Source of the DNA: Neurospora tetrasperma FGSC 2508
Taxonomy: Eukaryota > Ascomycota > Sordariomycetes > Sordariales > Sordariaceae
Length of the DNA: 64,000 nucleotides
NCBI RefSeq assembly: GCF_000213175.1
Contig: NW_009799179.1
Span: forward strand, 8,512,705 to 8,576,704
Reading direction: 5' to 3'
How positions within the stretch are numbered: the first letter of the stretch is position 1; each line of letters opens with the position of its first letter. The position numbers and the translations under genes were made by a program. Shown here piece after piece: positions 11,838-24,900 of the stretch. A model generated the notes under the pieces. That model worked only from the letters and a program-made list of their open reading frames with translations, had not been told where the DNA came from and made no database searches.

Positions 11838-12860
11838 AATGGCTCAATGTTGACGTGGTTACCGTAAGGGATTCTAAAAAATGGAGTTAATGTGAGCTAG
11901 GTAGCCAAGAGTAACATAAAGTGCTAACAATTATGGATCTCTGCTGTAAGCCGGGATTCGTTCGGGTGGTGTTGCGCAGGCGGGTTCACGGTGTATAAGT
12001 ACTGGAACAGATTCCACTTGTTGTTGTCGTTGATAGCGACCGCGGCTGTAACAGTGGCGCTAAAGTCTCGGCAGGGCACCGTGACTGGGAATAGGAGCGG
12101 GGACTCTGGGGAAGTTGACCTTCGCCTGGTTGCTGGACCGTGGGCGGCTGCCGAATGATGCTCGCCCCGATGCGATAGATGCACAAATCAAGACCGCCTA
12201 TTCGATGATGATGTCCCAATGAGATATAACGTCAATCCTACTCCTACCACCAGGTTGAAGCCAGAAGTTTCCAAAAATTGACATTCAAAACAAGCCCTCA
12301 CAAAGCGTACCGACGCGAAGTCTGGGATGAGAAATCATTGACGCTAGAACAGGCGCGATACAACGATGGAGGTTGGATGGCGTGGGCGGGTCCGAATTCC
12401 GGGGAAGTATGTAAAAGGCTGGGGCTGGGTGGACACAGAGCCGAGGTTCCTCTTTTCAGCTCTCTCTCTCTGCCGGCCCCTTATAGCGGGAAATGCCGAA
12501 AGCTATGGGCGGGATTGGTGGCATGGTCGGGGCCCGCCCCTCGTCCCAAGTCCGCTACAAGTCCGGTCGGCGCGGCTCAAGTTATCCACTACGAACGTCG
12601 GGTGGCACTTGCCCCCGGCCCGACCCCATCAAAAAGTTCACGCAGCTCGGAGATCGTTCCTGCCCATCACCACTTAACTAGTGTATTGAACGGGCAACTG
12701 CGATCGATGGTATGAGATCACGGTGCGTGAGGCGGCTACCACTAGGGGAAGGGCAACAAAATCGTGTTTTCCCCGCAGTTTACTTGCTCAGGTCTCTTTG
12801 GGGGTTTGACTACAACTTTGGACACAGGAGCCCACCATCTTTTTTCCAAGCAACACACTC
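11838..12860. other. Intergenic, no clear gene
   Basis: This contains the presumed promoter of the APH-kinase gene (-). Several overlapping frames of 60-145 codons exist on both strands, but none shows a recognisable domain or a consistent exon structure. Confidence 0.5.
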
Positions 12861-12867
12861 GACCATC

Positions 12868-13967
12868 ATGGGCCAAATGGAAGTCGTTAATCACTCCCAC
12901 AAGCCCCATATCTATATTTGCCTTTCCAGTCGTTGGAATATTCACACCATCCGTGATCGTGATGCAGTTACCAGACAGCGGCAATAGCTCTCTCGACCCG
13001 TCTCAACCACAAGGCTTGATAACGATCCACCAGGGCCTTGTCCAGTGCTTACCTGGCCTGGCTTTAGTTCTTCCGCCGCGATCGACTTAAACAAAATCCC
13101 CCGGTCATCTGATCCAGCAAGGGCACTCTATATCGTCGGTCGAATCGTCATCACGACTACAGTTCACGATCAGGGCTTCTCAAGCAGGAGTCAACACAAG
13201 GGACGTATGTTGATTTCCAGCCTTTCTTTGACACTTACATCGTCCAGCCACATGGCCAGGAGCGTGTCCACCGCAGAGATGTTCAGTACAACTTAATTCT
13301 AGTACACTGGACGACACTTATGCCGGTGTTTCACGAACCGTACAAGGAAAGATCAATCGGCTAGGTACAGTTCAGAAAGCAATCAACAGTATTCAACATG
13401 ACATTAAACTCGGAAATAACATATTCAAGGTAAGATCACGCCTTGGTCATGGAACGAAACGAGGCAATGGCACATTGAAACGCCTAGGGGAGCTAACAGG
13501 ATGTCTCGAGCTAACAAACAAACCAGTATTGGACTGACAATGTCGATGCCAAGTGGAACTACATAACCCACCACCGTGTTTGGGACTACCGGAAACAGTC
13601 CATGTCTGAAGACTTTGGTCGTCCCACTGACCAAGTCAAGAACAAAACGGCGATACTGAGCATACCGAATCAGACATGCTCCATCCTCACAATATGCATA
13701 AGCAACTTTGGAACCGAGGGGAAGCGGGAAGTTGTTTCAATCTATCAATTCAGTTGTTTTGATTTCATTGCGTTTGGGTCCTCCAACAAGTCTGGAACAG
13801 GATGGGTCTCGAGTACCAGCGATCTGATTCCAACTGTGGCAACAACAACCGGTGGCGTCTCCGTTTCTCCATGGCGTTTACGAGCCTACATTGGATTCCA
13901 TCGATCATGCGAACCTCTGCCTGGAAGATCAAGCCCCGTCGCTCTACAAGATGTGTGTCTGCGCTGA
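12868..13967 (+). pseudogene. Unrecognised spliced or decayed gene (coding-like fragments)
   Basis: I do not recognise this gene. Several coding-looking frames follow one another on the plus strand and can be joined by plausible introns. A frame through 13045-13204 ends at a GTATGT donor. A second frame begins after an acceptor near 13246 and runs through 13314-13430 (containing TLDDTYAGVSRTVQ and KAINSIQHDIKLGNNIFK) to a GTAAGA donor at 13431. The frame after the AACCAG acceptor near 13527 starts YWTDNVDAKWNYITHHRVW and is open to 13967. An ATG in good context lies at 12868, but its link to the later exons is unclear. There is no known domain. It could be a lineage-specific gene whose first exons I cannot place, or a gene with broken frames. 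RNA evidence would settle the structure. Confidence 0.3.
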
Positions 13968-13974
13968 TATCCTT

Positions 13975-14290
13975 CATCACAGACAAACGTAATCACGTAT
14001 GGGAACAACTTCCGACTTGACCATTTCCAACACCACCACTCTCCCTAAAGGCACAGCAGCTCTAACTTCCGTACCTTCCTTGCCAGGTCACACACTCACT
14101 CACACTCCACAAACAGCCAGCCTCTTAGGGGAATCAAACATGACCCCATAGCTTTCATCCCAAGTCAAGCCGCGTCCCAAAGCAAACACAAACACGGAAC
14201 CAGAGGCGTCAAGCACCCAATCCCAGCAGTACGTACGTAGTACATAAGCCCAACCTTTCACCTCGCTTATCGGAGACAGCTCGAGTCTGT
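13975..14290. other. Short intergenic stretch
   Basis: This is AC-rich DNA between the coding-like fragments and the tRNA-like unit. I see nothing specific in it. Confidence 0.5.
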
Positions 14291-14291
14291 G

Positions 14292-14412
14292 GGTTGCGTG
14301 GCGTAGCGGTTAAGGGATTGGAGCCCCGTAACTGTCTATTGCGATTATATACCTCGAAGGCATACTCCCTCTGCCGGGGAAGCAGACTCGGGTTCGATCC
14401 CCTTTGTGGCCA
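14292..14412 (+). tRNA. Degenerate tRNA-like Pol III unit
   Basis: This 121-nt unit has a good A box (TGGCGTAGCGG at 14299-14309), an exact B box (GGTTCGATCC at 14391-14400) and a T-run directly downstream, the expected Pol III terminator. The ends GGTTGCG (14292-14298) and TGTGGCC (14405-14411) can pair over all seven positions, but four pairs are G-U. That is what C-to-T and A-to-G transitions in an original GGCCACA would produce. A hairpin TCTGC/GCAGA before the T arm looks like the long variable arm of a Ser/Leu-type (class II) tRNA, and the extra length would suit an intron. The T stem has two mismatches and the D stem pairs poorly. I cannot assign an anticodon. It is probably a tRNA pseudogene or tRNA-derived (SINE-like) copy, but a functional intron-containing tRNA is not excluded. 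Confidence 0.4.
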
Positions 14413-14421
14413 CATTGGACC

Positions 14422-14441
14422 TTTTTTTTTTTTTTTTTTTT
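14422..14441 (+). terminator. T-run of 20, Pol III terminator-like
   Basis: Twenty consecutive T residues begin 10 nt after the end of the tRNA-like unit. A Pol III transcript from that unit would end here. Confidence 0.45.
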
Positions 14442-15433
14442 CTTTCTCCTTTTCCCTTCTACTATTTCCTTGCTCAAGGGTTGATTGAGGTGTTGGTGAG
14501 GTAGGTAGGTAGTAGGTAAGAAGGTACTTCTCCCTACAGTGCTTGCTGTCTGTCTGTCGGTCTGTCTGTCCCTGGAAATTTATTGTGAGTTTTATTTCTT
14601 GTCGTACTTACTATCACTACCCGCTTGCAAAAAGTCTTCTTCAGCTAGACTAACTAACATACACTAACAACTTGCGAGACAGTCGTGTATCAAACGAACC
14701 AACTCCGATTGTGACGGCTTGATTGTTCCGAACAGTCAACAATACATACTGTCAAGGATAGTCGTCAATATATGTCTGGTCTATTCCTAACTTCACTGCC
14801 CTATGTTTTGCTTCCCCCCAAATCACCTACCACCTGTGCCTTTTTCACTCAAGCATGGATCTCTCCCTCCAGAACAAGTTGTCTACAAGCCCCCGATATG
14901 GATTTGACTCGCATCCTCTCATTCCATGCACCTTCTTCTCCTCTTCCCGCACTGATGTTCATCGTGCTCATTCTTTGCGCTGAGAAGGCTAAATAAACCG
15001 GCCCTTCTGCCACCTGCGCTACGTCACGTTGTCTACCATTCCAATGATTTCTGAGTCCGTATCGCCGCTTTTCTTCAAAAAGATAGGTAGAATCTGTCCC
15101 CTTCTTGGGCGGTAAATCGAGTTCTGTGCGTTTCTACTCGATGAAGGATTATCAGCTACGTACCATCGCGCTCTATTGGCATACTTCCTTCGAACAATGC
15201 AAATAAACAAGAGAGAACCGCATACCAGAACGCCTAATGCTTATGGTGAAGACTGAAATCCAAACGCGCTTGCTCCCGTGACCTGAACTCCAAACGCTTT
15301 TTGATGACCATAAAAGGAGAGAAACTAGTCAATGCGTAATGCAGCAAAAAGAAAAAGAAGTCCAAACAGACGTGACGTTAAATTGAAAGTGGGTAAGCCT
15401 GGAGTTAGAAAAGTAGCCTCCATCCTCCTACGG
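14442..15433. other. Intergenic with short tandem repeats
   Basis: This holds GTAG/GGTAGGTAG-type repeats (about 14498-14522) and CTGT/TCTG repeats (about 14548-14570). No gene is visible. The 3' UTR of the RING gene (-) probably reaches into its right end. Confidence 0.5.
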
Positions 15434-18400
15434 CTATGGACGCTTGCGCTTTCTTTCAAGCAATGAGCCTAGACAACCAGGTCTATCAGGCGGAATCGGT
15501 TGTTGAGAAGAGAAAGGCAGTTGCAAAGAAGGATTGGAGTCAATGAAGCGGGCATCACTGCTGTCAGAAAGGGTGTTGTTGCCGTGAAATGCGCATGTGG
15601 CCTGATGATCATGAGCTTCGGAGGGCTGCTTGTGTGCGAAAGGATGCCTGCCACCTCTAGAAAAAGAGTGCCGTAGACGTCCAGAGTTGATAGCCTCCTT
15701 TCTCCAAGCCAAAACATCATGACCAGAAACGGTGCGCTGCCCTTGTGGCCAAATTCCAGCAAGATGTGCAGCAGCGAGGACCTCATTTATTGCCCGGGCA
15801 AGACGTATCGTCTCCCTCTGGTGAAGTCTTAGTAACTTGTCTGGCAGCAGAGGGCTGCTCTTGTGGGGAAGGTTGAGCAGTATGTCTTGCTCCAGTGTTG
15901 GCCAACTGGTTCGAGGAAGCATGATACCCGTGCCCCTATTCAGGCCACTGTCTACCAGTACCAGTAAGGGGAAAAGTAGAAGAACCAGGGAAAGGGGTTT
16001 CACCGGAATATGTGGACGCAAGAGGCTGATCACGCTGTGCAAGAATGGACGGCTGCCCTTGTGCGGGGCCCCTCGTGCCGGGGATCTGATCAGGGAAAGC
16101 AGGGTCGCGATTTGAGGGCTCAAAGGCAAAAGACGCTTCACCATGCTGCATCCATGGAGGTGCTGGTTCGGATGTGTATGATGGCGCCGGTGGCTGTTGG
16201 GGAGTGGAGGACATCTGGCTCGTGTCGGCACTTCTGTAGGCATTGTCACCATCAGAGGCAGGCTGGATCGGGAAGAAGGTTGTCAGTAGTCCGACTTCCA
16301 GCTTTTCAAAGGAGAGCAGATACAGAATCTACCAGCGAGGGGGGGGGAATGAGACTGACCCTTTCACGCGGTGGGCGTTGGCTGCTTTGTGTAGACGTTC
16401 CCGATGATGACTGTCGCTGGTGCAAGGTGCCGTGTCTGGGCCCTCGTCTCGTGTTGCCTGTATTTTCCGAAGGAGGCGATCGTCGATCCGCTGCTTGCCA
16501 TGCCCTGGGGCCACTATACCTCTCATTGAATTGGACCATTTGACGAAGTAACTCGTGCTGCCTGTAAACATGTCAGAGCAAGAGGTTGAAAGACTGGAGG
16601 GCAAAGCTTACGTTCTACTCCCATGACGCCTGAAGGGCCCACTATCTAGAAACTCTCTGATGGACTGGGCATTAGCCTGAGTGTATACTTGCTGTGTAGG
16701 AAGCTCAGATCGACAGTAAGGACAGCTATTCGAATCCTGAAACCACTTTTTGATGCAATGTTCGCCGAATATATGTTTGCATATGGGAAGTCGTAACGGT
16801 TGCTCTGAAATGCCCTCCGGGCTCTCAGTACCGTAATCGTTGTAGCAAATATCGCAGACTGCCAAGTTAGACTCGATGATCTCTGCGACACAAAGATAAG
16901 ATGGCAACTTACTCCGATCCGTTTCAGGCAAGTCCGCAACATTTACAGGTTCAAGACTTTCTATCGCCTTTCGCGACGCCACCTTCTTTGTGCTTTGTCC
17001 GCGAGCCACCTGCCGTGCCCTGAGTAACTGGGCTGCTCTTTCCTCATCGACTAGTCGGCGCGTCGGTATCTCGTCTGGAAAATCCATATCGTCATCACTG
17101 ACGCTGTCTGAGCGATGAAGAGCTCGCACCATGAAATCTCGCATCTCTGTTCGCATCTCGGGATAGGCAGGCCCACGGGAGAACGAAGTCGAGTGTCCAA
17201 CAAATGGAGGTCCCGTATTGGACACGGACACCGAAGTGGGAGCAGATGCAGAGGTGGTTGCGGAGCCAGTGCGGGACTGATTATCGGGAAGTGGTGCAGC
17301 TGTATTCGTCAACCCGGAGCCTGATCGTTGGCGAGACGGTCGGTCAGCGCTCGATGCCGAAGCCTGGGGGCCCGGGGGGTTTGGGGGGCCCTGGGGAAGC
17401 TGAAGGGCATGGAACAAGTCGTTGCCGCCTTCGGTTGGAATCGACATGCTCGAGGGACGATATGGAGCGAGCCTTGAGTGAGGATCGGGGGCGGGAAGCC
17501 TGATGTGACTACCTGCTGACGAGGTCGCAGTAGCTGGGAGTACAGGTTGACTAGATTGATGCGATGGTTGGCGACGATGACCAGGCGGGGGCCCATTTGT
17601 GTGATGTTGATTGGAGTTGTTGACACTAGTTGCGTGGCTTATGTGACGAGAACCCCAATGGCCTGGGTCTGGCAGTACCTGGCCAAGAGGATTGATGTTG
17701 CTGAAGGTGGGGTGATTATGCGAGCTTGTAAACCTGTCGAGGTAGCCTGCTTCTATGGACGACAGACCGGGTGGTGGTGGTGGTGGCACTGGTGGGAATG
17801 CAGAACGGCTCGGTCCCTGTTGAGGCGTCCAGTCAGCCTGTATCGGTCCCGAGTCTAAGCCACCAACCCGCGGGGTGGCGGTTGCAGCGGTTGCAGCAGA
17901 TGAGCCACCTTGAGTTTCTGTGTTGCCCATAAGTGTGTCTGCATCTGCACTGGAGACGGGGTTCGCAGCTGGTTGCGCCCCCGGCCCTCTACCCGAATTT
18001 GCTGAGGAACCACCATTCAGGCCGTACAGCTCTGCCATAGAGCCCGGCGGAGGAAAGTAGGGAACCGAAGGCTGTACTTGGAAAGCTAGGGAAGGGAGAG
18101 GCCAAGATGCCGTCGTGGACTGTGCTGGGAACCACGTGTTAGTACCGGCACCGGACGTGACCGTGTTTCCGACACTGACACTCGAGGTACTGACGCCCGT
18201 GGTCGGGGCCGTGACGTTGCCATTATTGGCATTGTTGTTGTTGTTACTGTTGGTGCCGTTGCCTCCGTAGTGATGCGCATGGCCAGTAGATGGATGGCCG
18301 TCTTGCCGATTGCCACCCGAATTGTTCATGTTGTTGCCGGCATTTCCACTGTTACCCTGGCCAGACTCTTGACTAGTTCTGTTTTGGTTGTTCATGGCGT

Positions 18401-18932
18401 GGTTGCTATTGCTGGCAGCGTGAACAGGATCGTACCCTCGATTTGCCGAGTGGGACGTAGGCGGAGAAGGGTCTGAGGGATGTCTGGGAAATGATGGCGG
18501 CGTGGGCCTATGGGATCCAGGAATCTGCTGTATCTGAATGGGAGGGAGAAAATAGTAGTTTTGCTGTTGTGGAAGCGGGAGAGAGTTGTCAGAATAACCC
18601 GCGTGAAGGAAGAATGAGTGGTGTAATGTTGACGCGGGCGGTAGGTGTGGCGGCGGGTGAGGCAGGGTCGACTGTTGATGGCGGCTGGATGTTGTTGTTG
18701 ATGACTGCCCGTGGTTCGGTTGTGATCCTCCAGATCCTCCAGCTCCTTCTGTTGTCCCAACAAGACTTCCACCTTCAGAATCTCCCGTTTGCGTTCCACT
18801 TGCTGCGCCTTCCATCAGTCCACTTCTGTATGGGCAACGACCTTGCCCACGGATTTGCGGACCATTTACCCACCAGCCGGGAAGCGGGACAGGATGAACA
18901 GAAGCCTGCATCGTGTAATCCATTTCGTCCAT
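15434..18932 (-). CDS. Large RING-H2 finger protein, Gly/Asn/Ser/Pro-rich
   Basis: My model has four exons (18932-16612, 16561-16360, 16262-15962, 15840-15434) and gives about 1076 residues. The start is ATG at 18932. The N-terminal 650 residues are low complexity (His/Asn/Gly/Ser/Pro-rich). A RING-H2 domain lies at about residues 693-748, with zinc ligands in the order CDIC, CKH, EHC and CPYC, so it is a probable E3 ubiquitin ligase. Intron 1 (GTAAGC to TTTACAG) and intron 2 (GTCAGT to GATCCAG, with CTGAC branch) keep frame. Intron 3 (GTACTG to CTGCCAG) is less certain and is needed to enter the last open frame, which ends at a TAG at 15434. Inside exon 1 an in-frame 30-nt segment (16883-16912) looks like an intron but is too short. 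Partner and substrate are unknown. Confidence 0.78.
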
Positions 18933-21900
18933 AGTCGCACGCTGACTCAAAGAGCAGCTCGGAGAGATCGATCACAGCAAATGAGACTTAGAAAGGCTAG
19001 ATCGAGCCCGACGGATTCTCAACGGACTGTTGCAGACGGCGTCAACCATAGACCTTGCTCTTCTCAAAAAGGCCCCTTTAAGGGTCTCTCAATATCTGCT
19101 TCGAAACGGCCAGATGTGTTGGGCGGGATTAAGTATCAGATAAAGAGATCGAGGTCTTTGTTTCGTTTGTTGTTTGCCCTTCACAGTCCCAAGTGGCACA
19201 GGCAGAAAGTAGAAAGACTGTTGACTAGTGGAGTGAAAACAAGGCACATCTAGATAGAATTGGAGCCAAAGTGTATTTGCCCAAATCCCATGTGAGGGTG
19301 AAAACGTCGTATCGCAACGGGGTAGCAAGTCTTGCAACAATCAGCAGGTGTTCGCCCAGGACTAAATGTTGGTTCGGAAGCATGGGTATCCACGGGAGAT
19401 TTATTGATCGGCCTGCAGTATAAGCTCAACTTTGTCCACCGCAGCCAGGTACGTTACGAGTGAATGGCGAACACTTGAGTTCTCGACGTGGTTGGAAAAA
19501 GCTCACAGATGTCGCGGTTCACCGAGATGAAGAGAGGCTTCTGCAGAGTCCGAAAATATGCGAAACTGCAGGCCAGCCTTCTTGACTTTCCACGATTGCT
19601 TTGCCGGCTCGACTAAGATGGCGCCTTCTAAACCCGTCTCTTATCACTACCAGTTGTCCTAGGCCCTCCGATGAAAGGGTTGTTCTTTACCGCCGTTATG
19701 ATGAGCCCTTTTCATCCAAGGTAGGCGGCCGGACCAAACAAGGATAACGCCGTGCGTTTGAGGGGAAGGCGGATTCGGCGGGTAGAGGTAGACTTGGGTG
19801 CCCTTGAAGCTGAGGCTGTTTGATTGTTGTCGGGTTCGAGTAGGCCGGAGCAGACGAGCAGTAGTAGGAGTAGGGCGGCGGGCATCAAGCCGCGGATCGA
19901 TAGGAAAGGGAAGCGAAGAGAGATCGAAAGGAAACAAGCACAAGGCCGTTGAGGGATGTGGGAATGCTGTTGGTTTTGTATCAGCCACGGAAAAAGCCAG
20001 GGAGCGGCGGGACCGGGGGGGAGGTGGGCAGAGCAATGGGACGTCTTGTTACAGCGTCACAAGAGGAACAAAAATCCCGTAAAATCATGTCATCAATTCG
20101 TTTTTGGGACATTGGCAGCATGAAGCGGAAGCGGACAGGAGTGGCAGCAGTTACATGGATGTAGGTAGGCTACTGGCTACCTATCTCCAACTGCCTCCAC
20201 GAATCCGCGTCCACTCATTGAGCATAGAGGCAGCTGGAACTCTGGAAGCGACCTTTTTCGTTCCGAGCCTTGATAGCTGGGGCCGGTGGGTTTGATACCA
20301 GGGTTGGTGATACAGTCCAAACAGTTGTTAACCATGCGAACCCAACCACTTACTCCACCATTCAAGCCTTGCAACGCCCACGTAGAGTCATGTAACTCTT
20401 GCGGAATGGGAGCTCGTAATGAGAGGGACGTATCCAAAGGCAGAATATAACTGCAGTTGTTCTGGCGAGAGATCCCCCGAGCCGTTTGTTCTCCCAGAGT
20501 TTTGTTGTCTTTGTTACTGACTTCCAACCACCATTTCGACCTCGGCGTACATGCCTGACTTCTTTGTGAACCGGGATGTGCTGTTGGAACTTGGCGGCGG
20601 GGTCGGCTCAAACAGTGGACCGGGACAGGGCAGTGAATCGGTCTGTGACGAGTACACGTCTTGGGAGTCAGGGAACGTCAAGCGTATCAATGATCAATGC
20701 CCAACCAAGGTCACTTGCGCTTCTTCTCATTTTCGACATTTCAATCATTCCACCGTTGCCTTGCTGTGTCTAGAGATTCTTGCAGATTAGTACCTAGGTA
20801 TTCTGTGTTCTCAGTTTGCTACTGACTTGCTTTCGGATGAGGACCACTTGCGGTTCACTTCACTGCATGTCGTGGTACCACCTAATTGACGGCGCAAGTT
20901 CAAGCCACCGCGCTGGAAGCTCGTCTCACTGAGCTGCTGACTGAGAGTGGGGATGCGACAGGCAAGACTGTGTTTCCGGCGACCGAGCGCAAGCCATCGC
21001 CCACATCTTCCTTTGTCCTTTCGTTGTAATTTACCACGATGAGTGAGCACAAGTTGTGTCACCACCCACGGAACGCACTGCGCGCGCACCAGCAGGTGTA
21101 AAGGTGAATACCTTATGAACTATTTCTGCCATTCAGTAACATGTGGTGGAAGAAGGCAGCAGCTCCCGTCTGGCTCAACGAGACAGACACTACGGCAAAC
21201 AGGGCACGCAGTGGTCCGGGCCCTCAGCAGCGACGGGAGGCAGCGCATCGCAGCAACCCCCCGCCAGGTAGCGCTTTCGGACCCGACCAAACCGCTCCCC
21301 GATATAAATACTCCCCGCCTCTCGTTGTTCTCCTCTTTTCCGACTGCCAGTAAGTTCGGCAGCTTCGCCTCGTGTCTTTACGTCTGAGTCCCTGAACTAC
21401 TTCATATTATGGGGCAAGTTCTGATCACTGACTACCGTACCTAGAGATACCTTTGCAGCTTTCCCCCAACACTTTATCTCGGCGCTGACCCACATCGATT
21501 GCCCGGTGACCCTGCTAGGTACGTATCGGTATTTGTTGCAAAGCAGCACTCTGGACCGTCAACGCCTCTGCTCAACCATCACCGAACCTGAAAAGCACAC
21601 GAGCCTGCAATTGCTTAGCGTGGGCCCCCAGCATTGCTTGTTTGTGGTGGCACCACTAGTATATGGTTATGAAAATGTGTGCCGTAACGAACAAGCGAGA
21701 GGCGCATCAGGAAATGCAAAGAAAAGCACCCGGCCTGCCCAGTCTGTTGCTGCTTGCTCGCAGTCTCACACATCCTCTAACTCTGGATCTGGAGCTTATG
21801 ATCCGTCTCACAGCAGCAAAGAACAGCATACACTCAGAGGCAAACCAAGTCTTGGAACTTGTAGCGAGGGAGGAAGCGAGCAACTGTGTCATGTCATAAC

Positions 21901-24900
21901 ACCATGTGGCGTAAATTCGGGCAGCACCATGATAACAATACCTGCGTTGCGAGCAGTTTCACGGGGAAATCTGCGGTGGGGCGCCAACTCGACTCGTATA
22001 AGTTCGTCAAAGGTTGGTCGGTGTGTGGGATGATGAAGATCGTGGCCTGGGAGCTTCCTGTACACTACCAGAAATTCTCGCAATGCAATAACGATCTCAG
22101 CTCCGAGAACGCGCTTCGTTGTTCAACCGCGAAGCAGTGACTGATCGTTAAAGCCATGCGACCTTCGGAAAAAGTGCCCGTTACTCATCGTCAGACCCCC
22201 TAGAGTTCACCACCTCATGGGCTAGCTGACCAGAAACAGATAGATCGTTGATCCCGGAAACAAGTCCACGCAAGTCCTGGCAGCAGACCTCTAGGCCGCA
22301 CAGCCCCGCCGTGTTATCCATACTTACCTACCTACCCTATCGCTTAAGCACTTATCCATTGGCTCAGCGTGAACAACTTCGCGAGTCCCCGAAAGCTGAT
22401 TTGTCCAACAGCACCGCAATCCTGGGGCTGATCGTCTTCACTAGCTTGCCGGATCACCAGCGATGATAATGAGATAACTATCGTTACTGTTGGCAATATC
22501 CAGAGAAGATGTCTGTATATCTCGGACATTGTGAGCTTGGTCAGCAGATAACGATATTTACGCTCGACACATTACGATCAGGAAGAGTCTAGATTTTCCG
22601 CCTTCTCATTACACCAAGAGGAGTGACTAACCTGGCATGATCCGATGACCCTTTATCAATTGTTGTTCCTCATTAAAATAAAGTTAGCGGTACATGTATT
22701 CCAGGGCTTAATCGATATCGAAGAAAGCCTGGCTGGGACCCGAAGCCATGCAATGAGAAGCGAATCCAGGCTATCAGGAAACCCAGATTGGGGAGGTCCT
22801 GCGGGTTATAACCAATCAGATGTAAGACAAGGCCAACTGACCACCTCTCTCTCCCTAGTTCCAACATGGCCTCTTTGCGTCTGGGCTTTTCGTATTTTTT
22901 TTTTTTTTTTTTTTTTCTAGTTTCCCCTTGTCAATTTTCTCGCTTGGCTGGTCGCATGAGGTTTCTTGGGACACTCTTGTTAGTTCTGCATCTGGCACGA
23001 CATGGAAAAGCATCATCCCAGCCCCTCCGTGACCCAATGCTTCTCCGTCTAGGCAACTATCGGGTTGCCATGTTTCTAACATTGCTCGTGCCAGGTGGTC
23101 AGCACATGGAAAGGACACCATGCTTTGCCCCCATTTCTAGGTACTCGAACACTCTTAACCGCACCTCACCCTTGTAGTGATGAGCGCAGAGCGAAATCGA
23201 TGTTCACAAGTGAAACAAGGTAAAGCGAGGGGATGACGCGTTAATGATTAAGCATCAATGCAAAGATATTTTTTTCTTCCTTGGCCAGGCAAGAAGTGTC
23301 GAGCTAAGAAACAAAAAAGAATGTAAATCCAGTTTTGGCTGACAAGGGAAGGGATTTTATTTGGAAGAAGATATCTCTCTCCTGCGTGAGCTGTCAGTTT
23401 CCAGATCAAGAGGACTTATCGTCCGTGGCCAAGCTCTACATCTCTGATACCAGTCCCATAATCCTACCAAGACGTATTCAACCTGTCTCCTGTGTTGTAC
23501 ATAGCAATGCCCACAAAGTATCTAGTGTTCACCCGCATCATACTAGGTGCCCGACTGCTTAACCTTGCCCGCCCGATCCGACCCAGCCTCGCCAGCCGGC
23601 CGACTTACAACGGGCAAAAAGTGGGTCCCCATTTTCCGCATGTCGGGTGCGGGCACCGGCACCATCGGAGCGGATCCAGTTGGCGTTGTGATCGGGCATC
23701 CATCCATCCATCCCTTCCATCACAAGCAGAAGTTGCAATCACAACTGCCTAACCTGGAAACTGACAACAGAAAATGTGATATATGCGTTGCAGACCGACT
23801 CTCACCGGCGCACGGTAGCTATCGATCCCATGCATAGTATCGTTGCTGTGCCAGAGCTATTCGCGGAAACCTGTAATAATTCTGGCTGAATGCCACCATC
23901 GAGACAGCGAGATGTTAAGAGGGTTGAAGACGATAAGAAATACAAATAGTAACATGGATTGCAAACAGCATCTCTAGGCGGGATGCTGTCTCGTTTGTTG
24001 GTGTTGGCCGACCGCGACAAATGCTGTTGTTGGCTTCTTCACCCTTCGACCAAGTCCCAACTGCTCCCGACTCCGACCGCACCCGTCCGGGCACTCAGCC
24101 CGTCTCAATGTTTGTCCGCTGTTGCCGCTAGCATCCCTTGGTAATCTCCTCCCAGGCTGTCGGGGAAAGCTTCATCAAAGAAGATTCACAAGGAACAAGT
24201 TAAAGAAAATTAATTGTGTTGTCTGGTTCAGTCAAACAGGTGATTTGCAGTGTACCTGGCTGCCGCGCATCTGCTTGGAACTTGGCGCCGTGGTTCGCAC
24301 TCAATTGCGCGCCCGATGGAAAATTGCAGTTTGAGCAAAAGCGAGAATGAGATGTTGGTGGACATCGGCACTGCGGGCGGGCAATAACAACAACACACAG
24401 GGCAGTCGGTGCGCCGCGGCAGCGATATCGCGCGATAGCGACGCTGGACGCAGCAAAAAAACTGCCCTGCACCGCTTTACCAACTTGTGATAAAGGGAAA
24501 ACAAACTGTCGCAACGTCCTAAACAATCATTATGAGAAATCAAACAGATGCCGAAAAAAAGTATAAATATCTTCCAAGTCGTAGCAGGATGTTCCCAGTT
24601 GGGAAACAAGAAGAAAAAAAGAGCAAAAAGTAGACAAAAATATGATTCGAAGTCTGGATGTCCAGATGGGTTCCAAAGATTAGGGTATTGGAGTATTTTG
24701 GGCCAACTCACGGTCACATCCGGTAAAAGGCAGGAGATGAGTTCGTATGAGCAGGCCCACTCCAGCAGTTCAGCGTCTGACAGTTGACTTATGTACCTTG
24801 TAGTCAGAAACTACCACCAGCCCAATGTTGCCACCCCAACCACAACAACCACGAGGTGCAATCGTTCACCTTGTACGGCTCGTGCACCGCTTGGAGTTCC

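Noticed and set aside
21506-22033. Plus-strand frame of 175 codons in the 18.9-25.3 kb gap
   Set aside because: No recognisable domain, no clear promoter or splice context, and overlapping frames on both strands of similar length.
22895-22916. T-run of 22 as a Pol III terminator
   Set aside because: No A or B box is visible upstream, so it is only a homopolymer tract.
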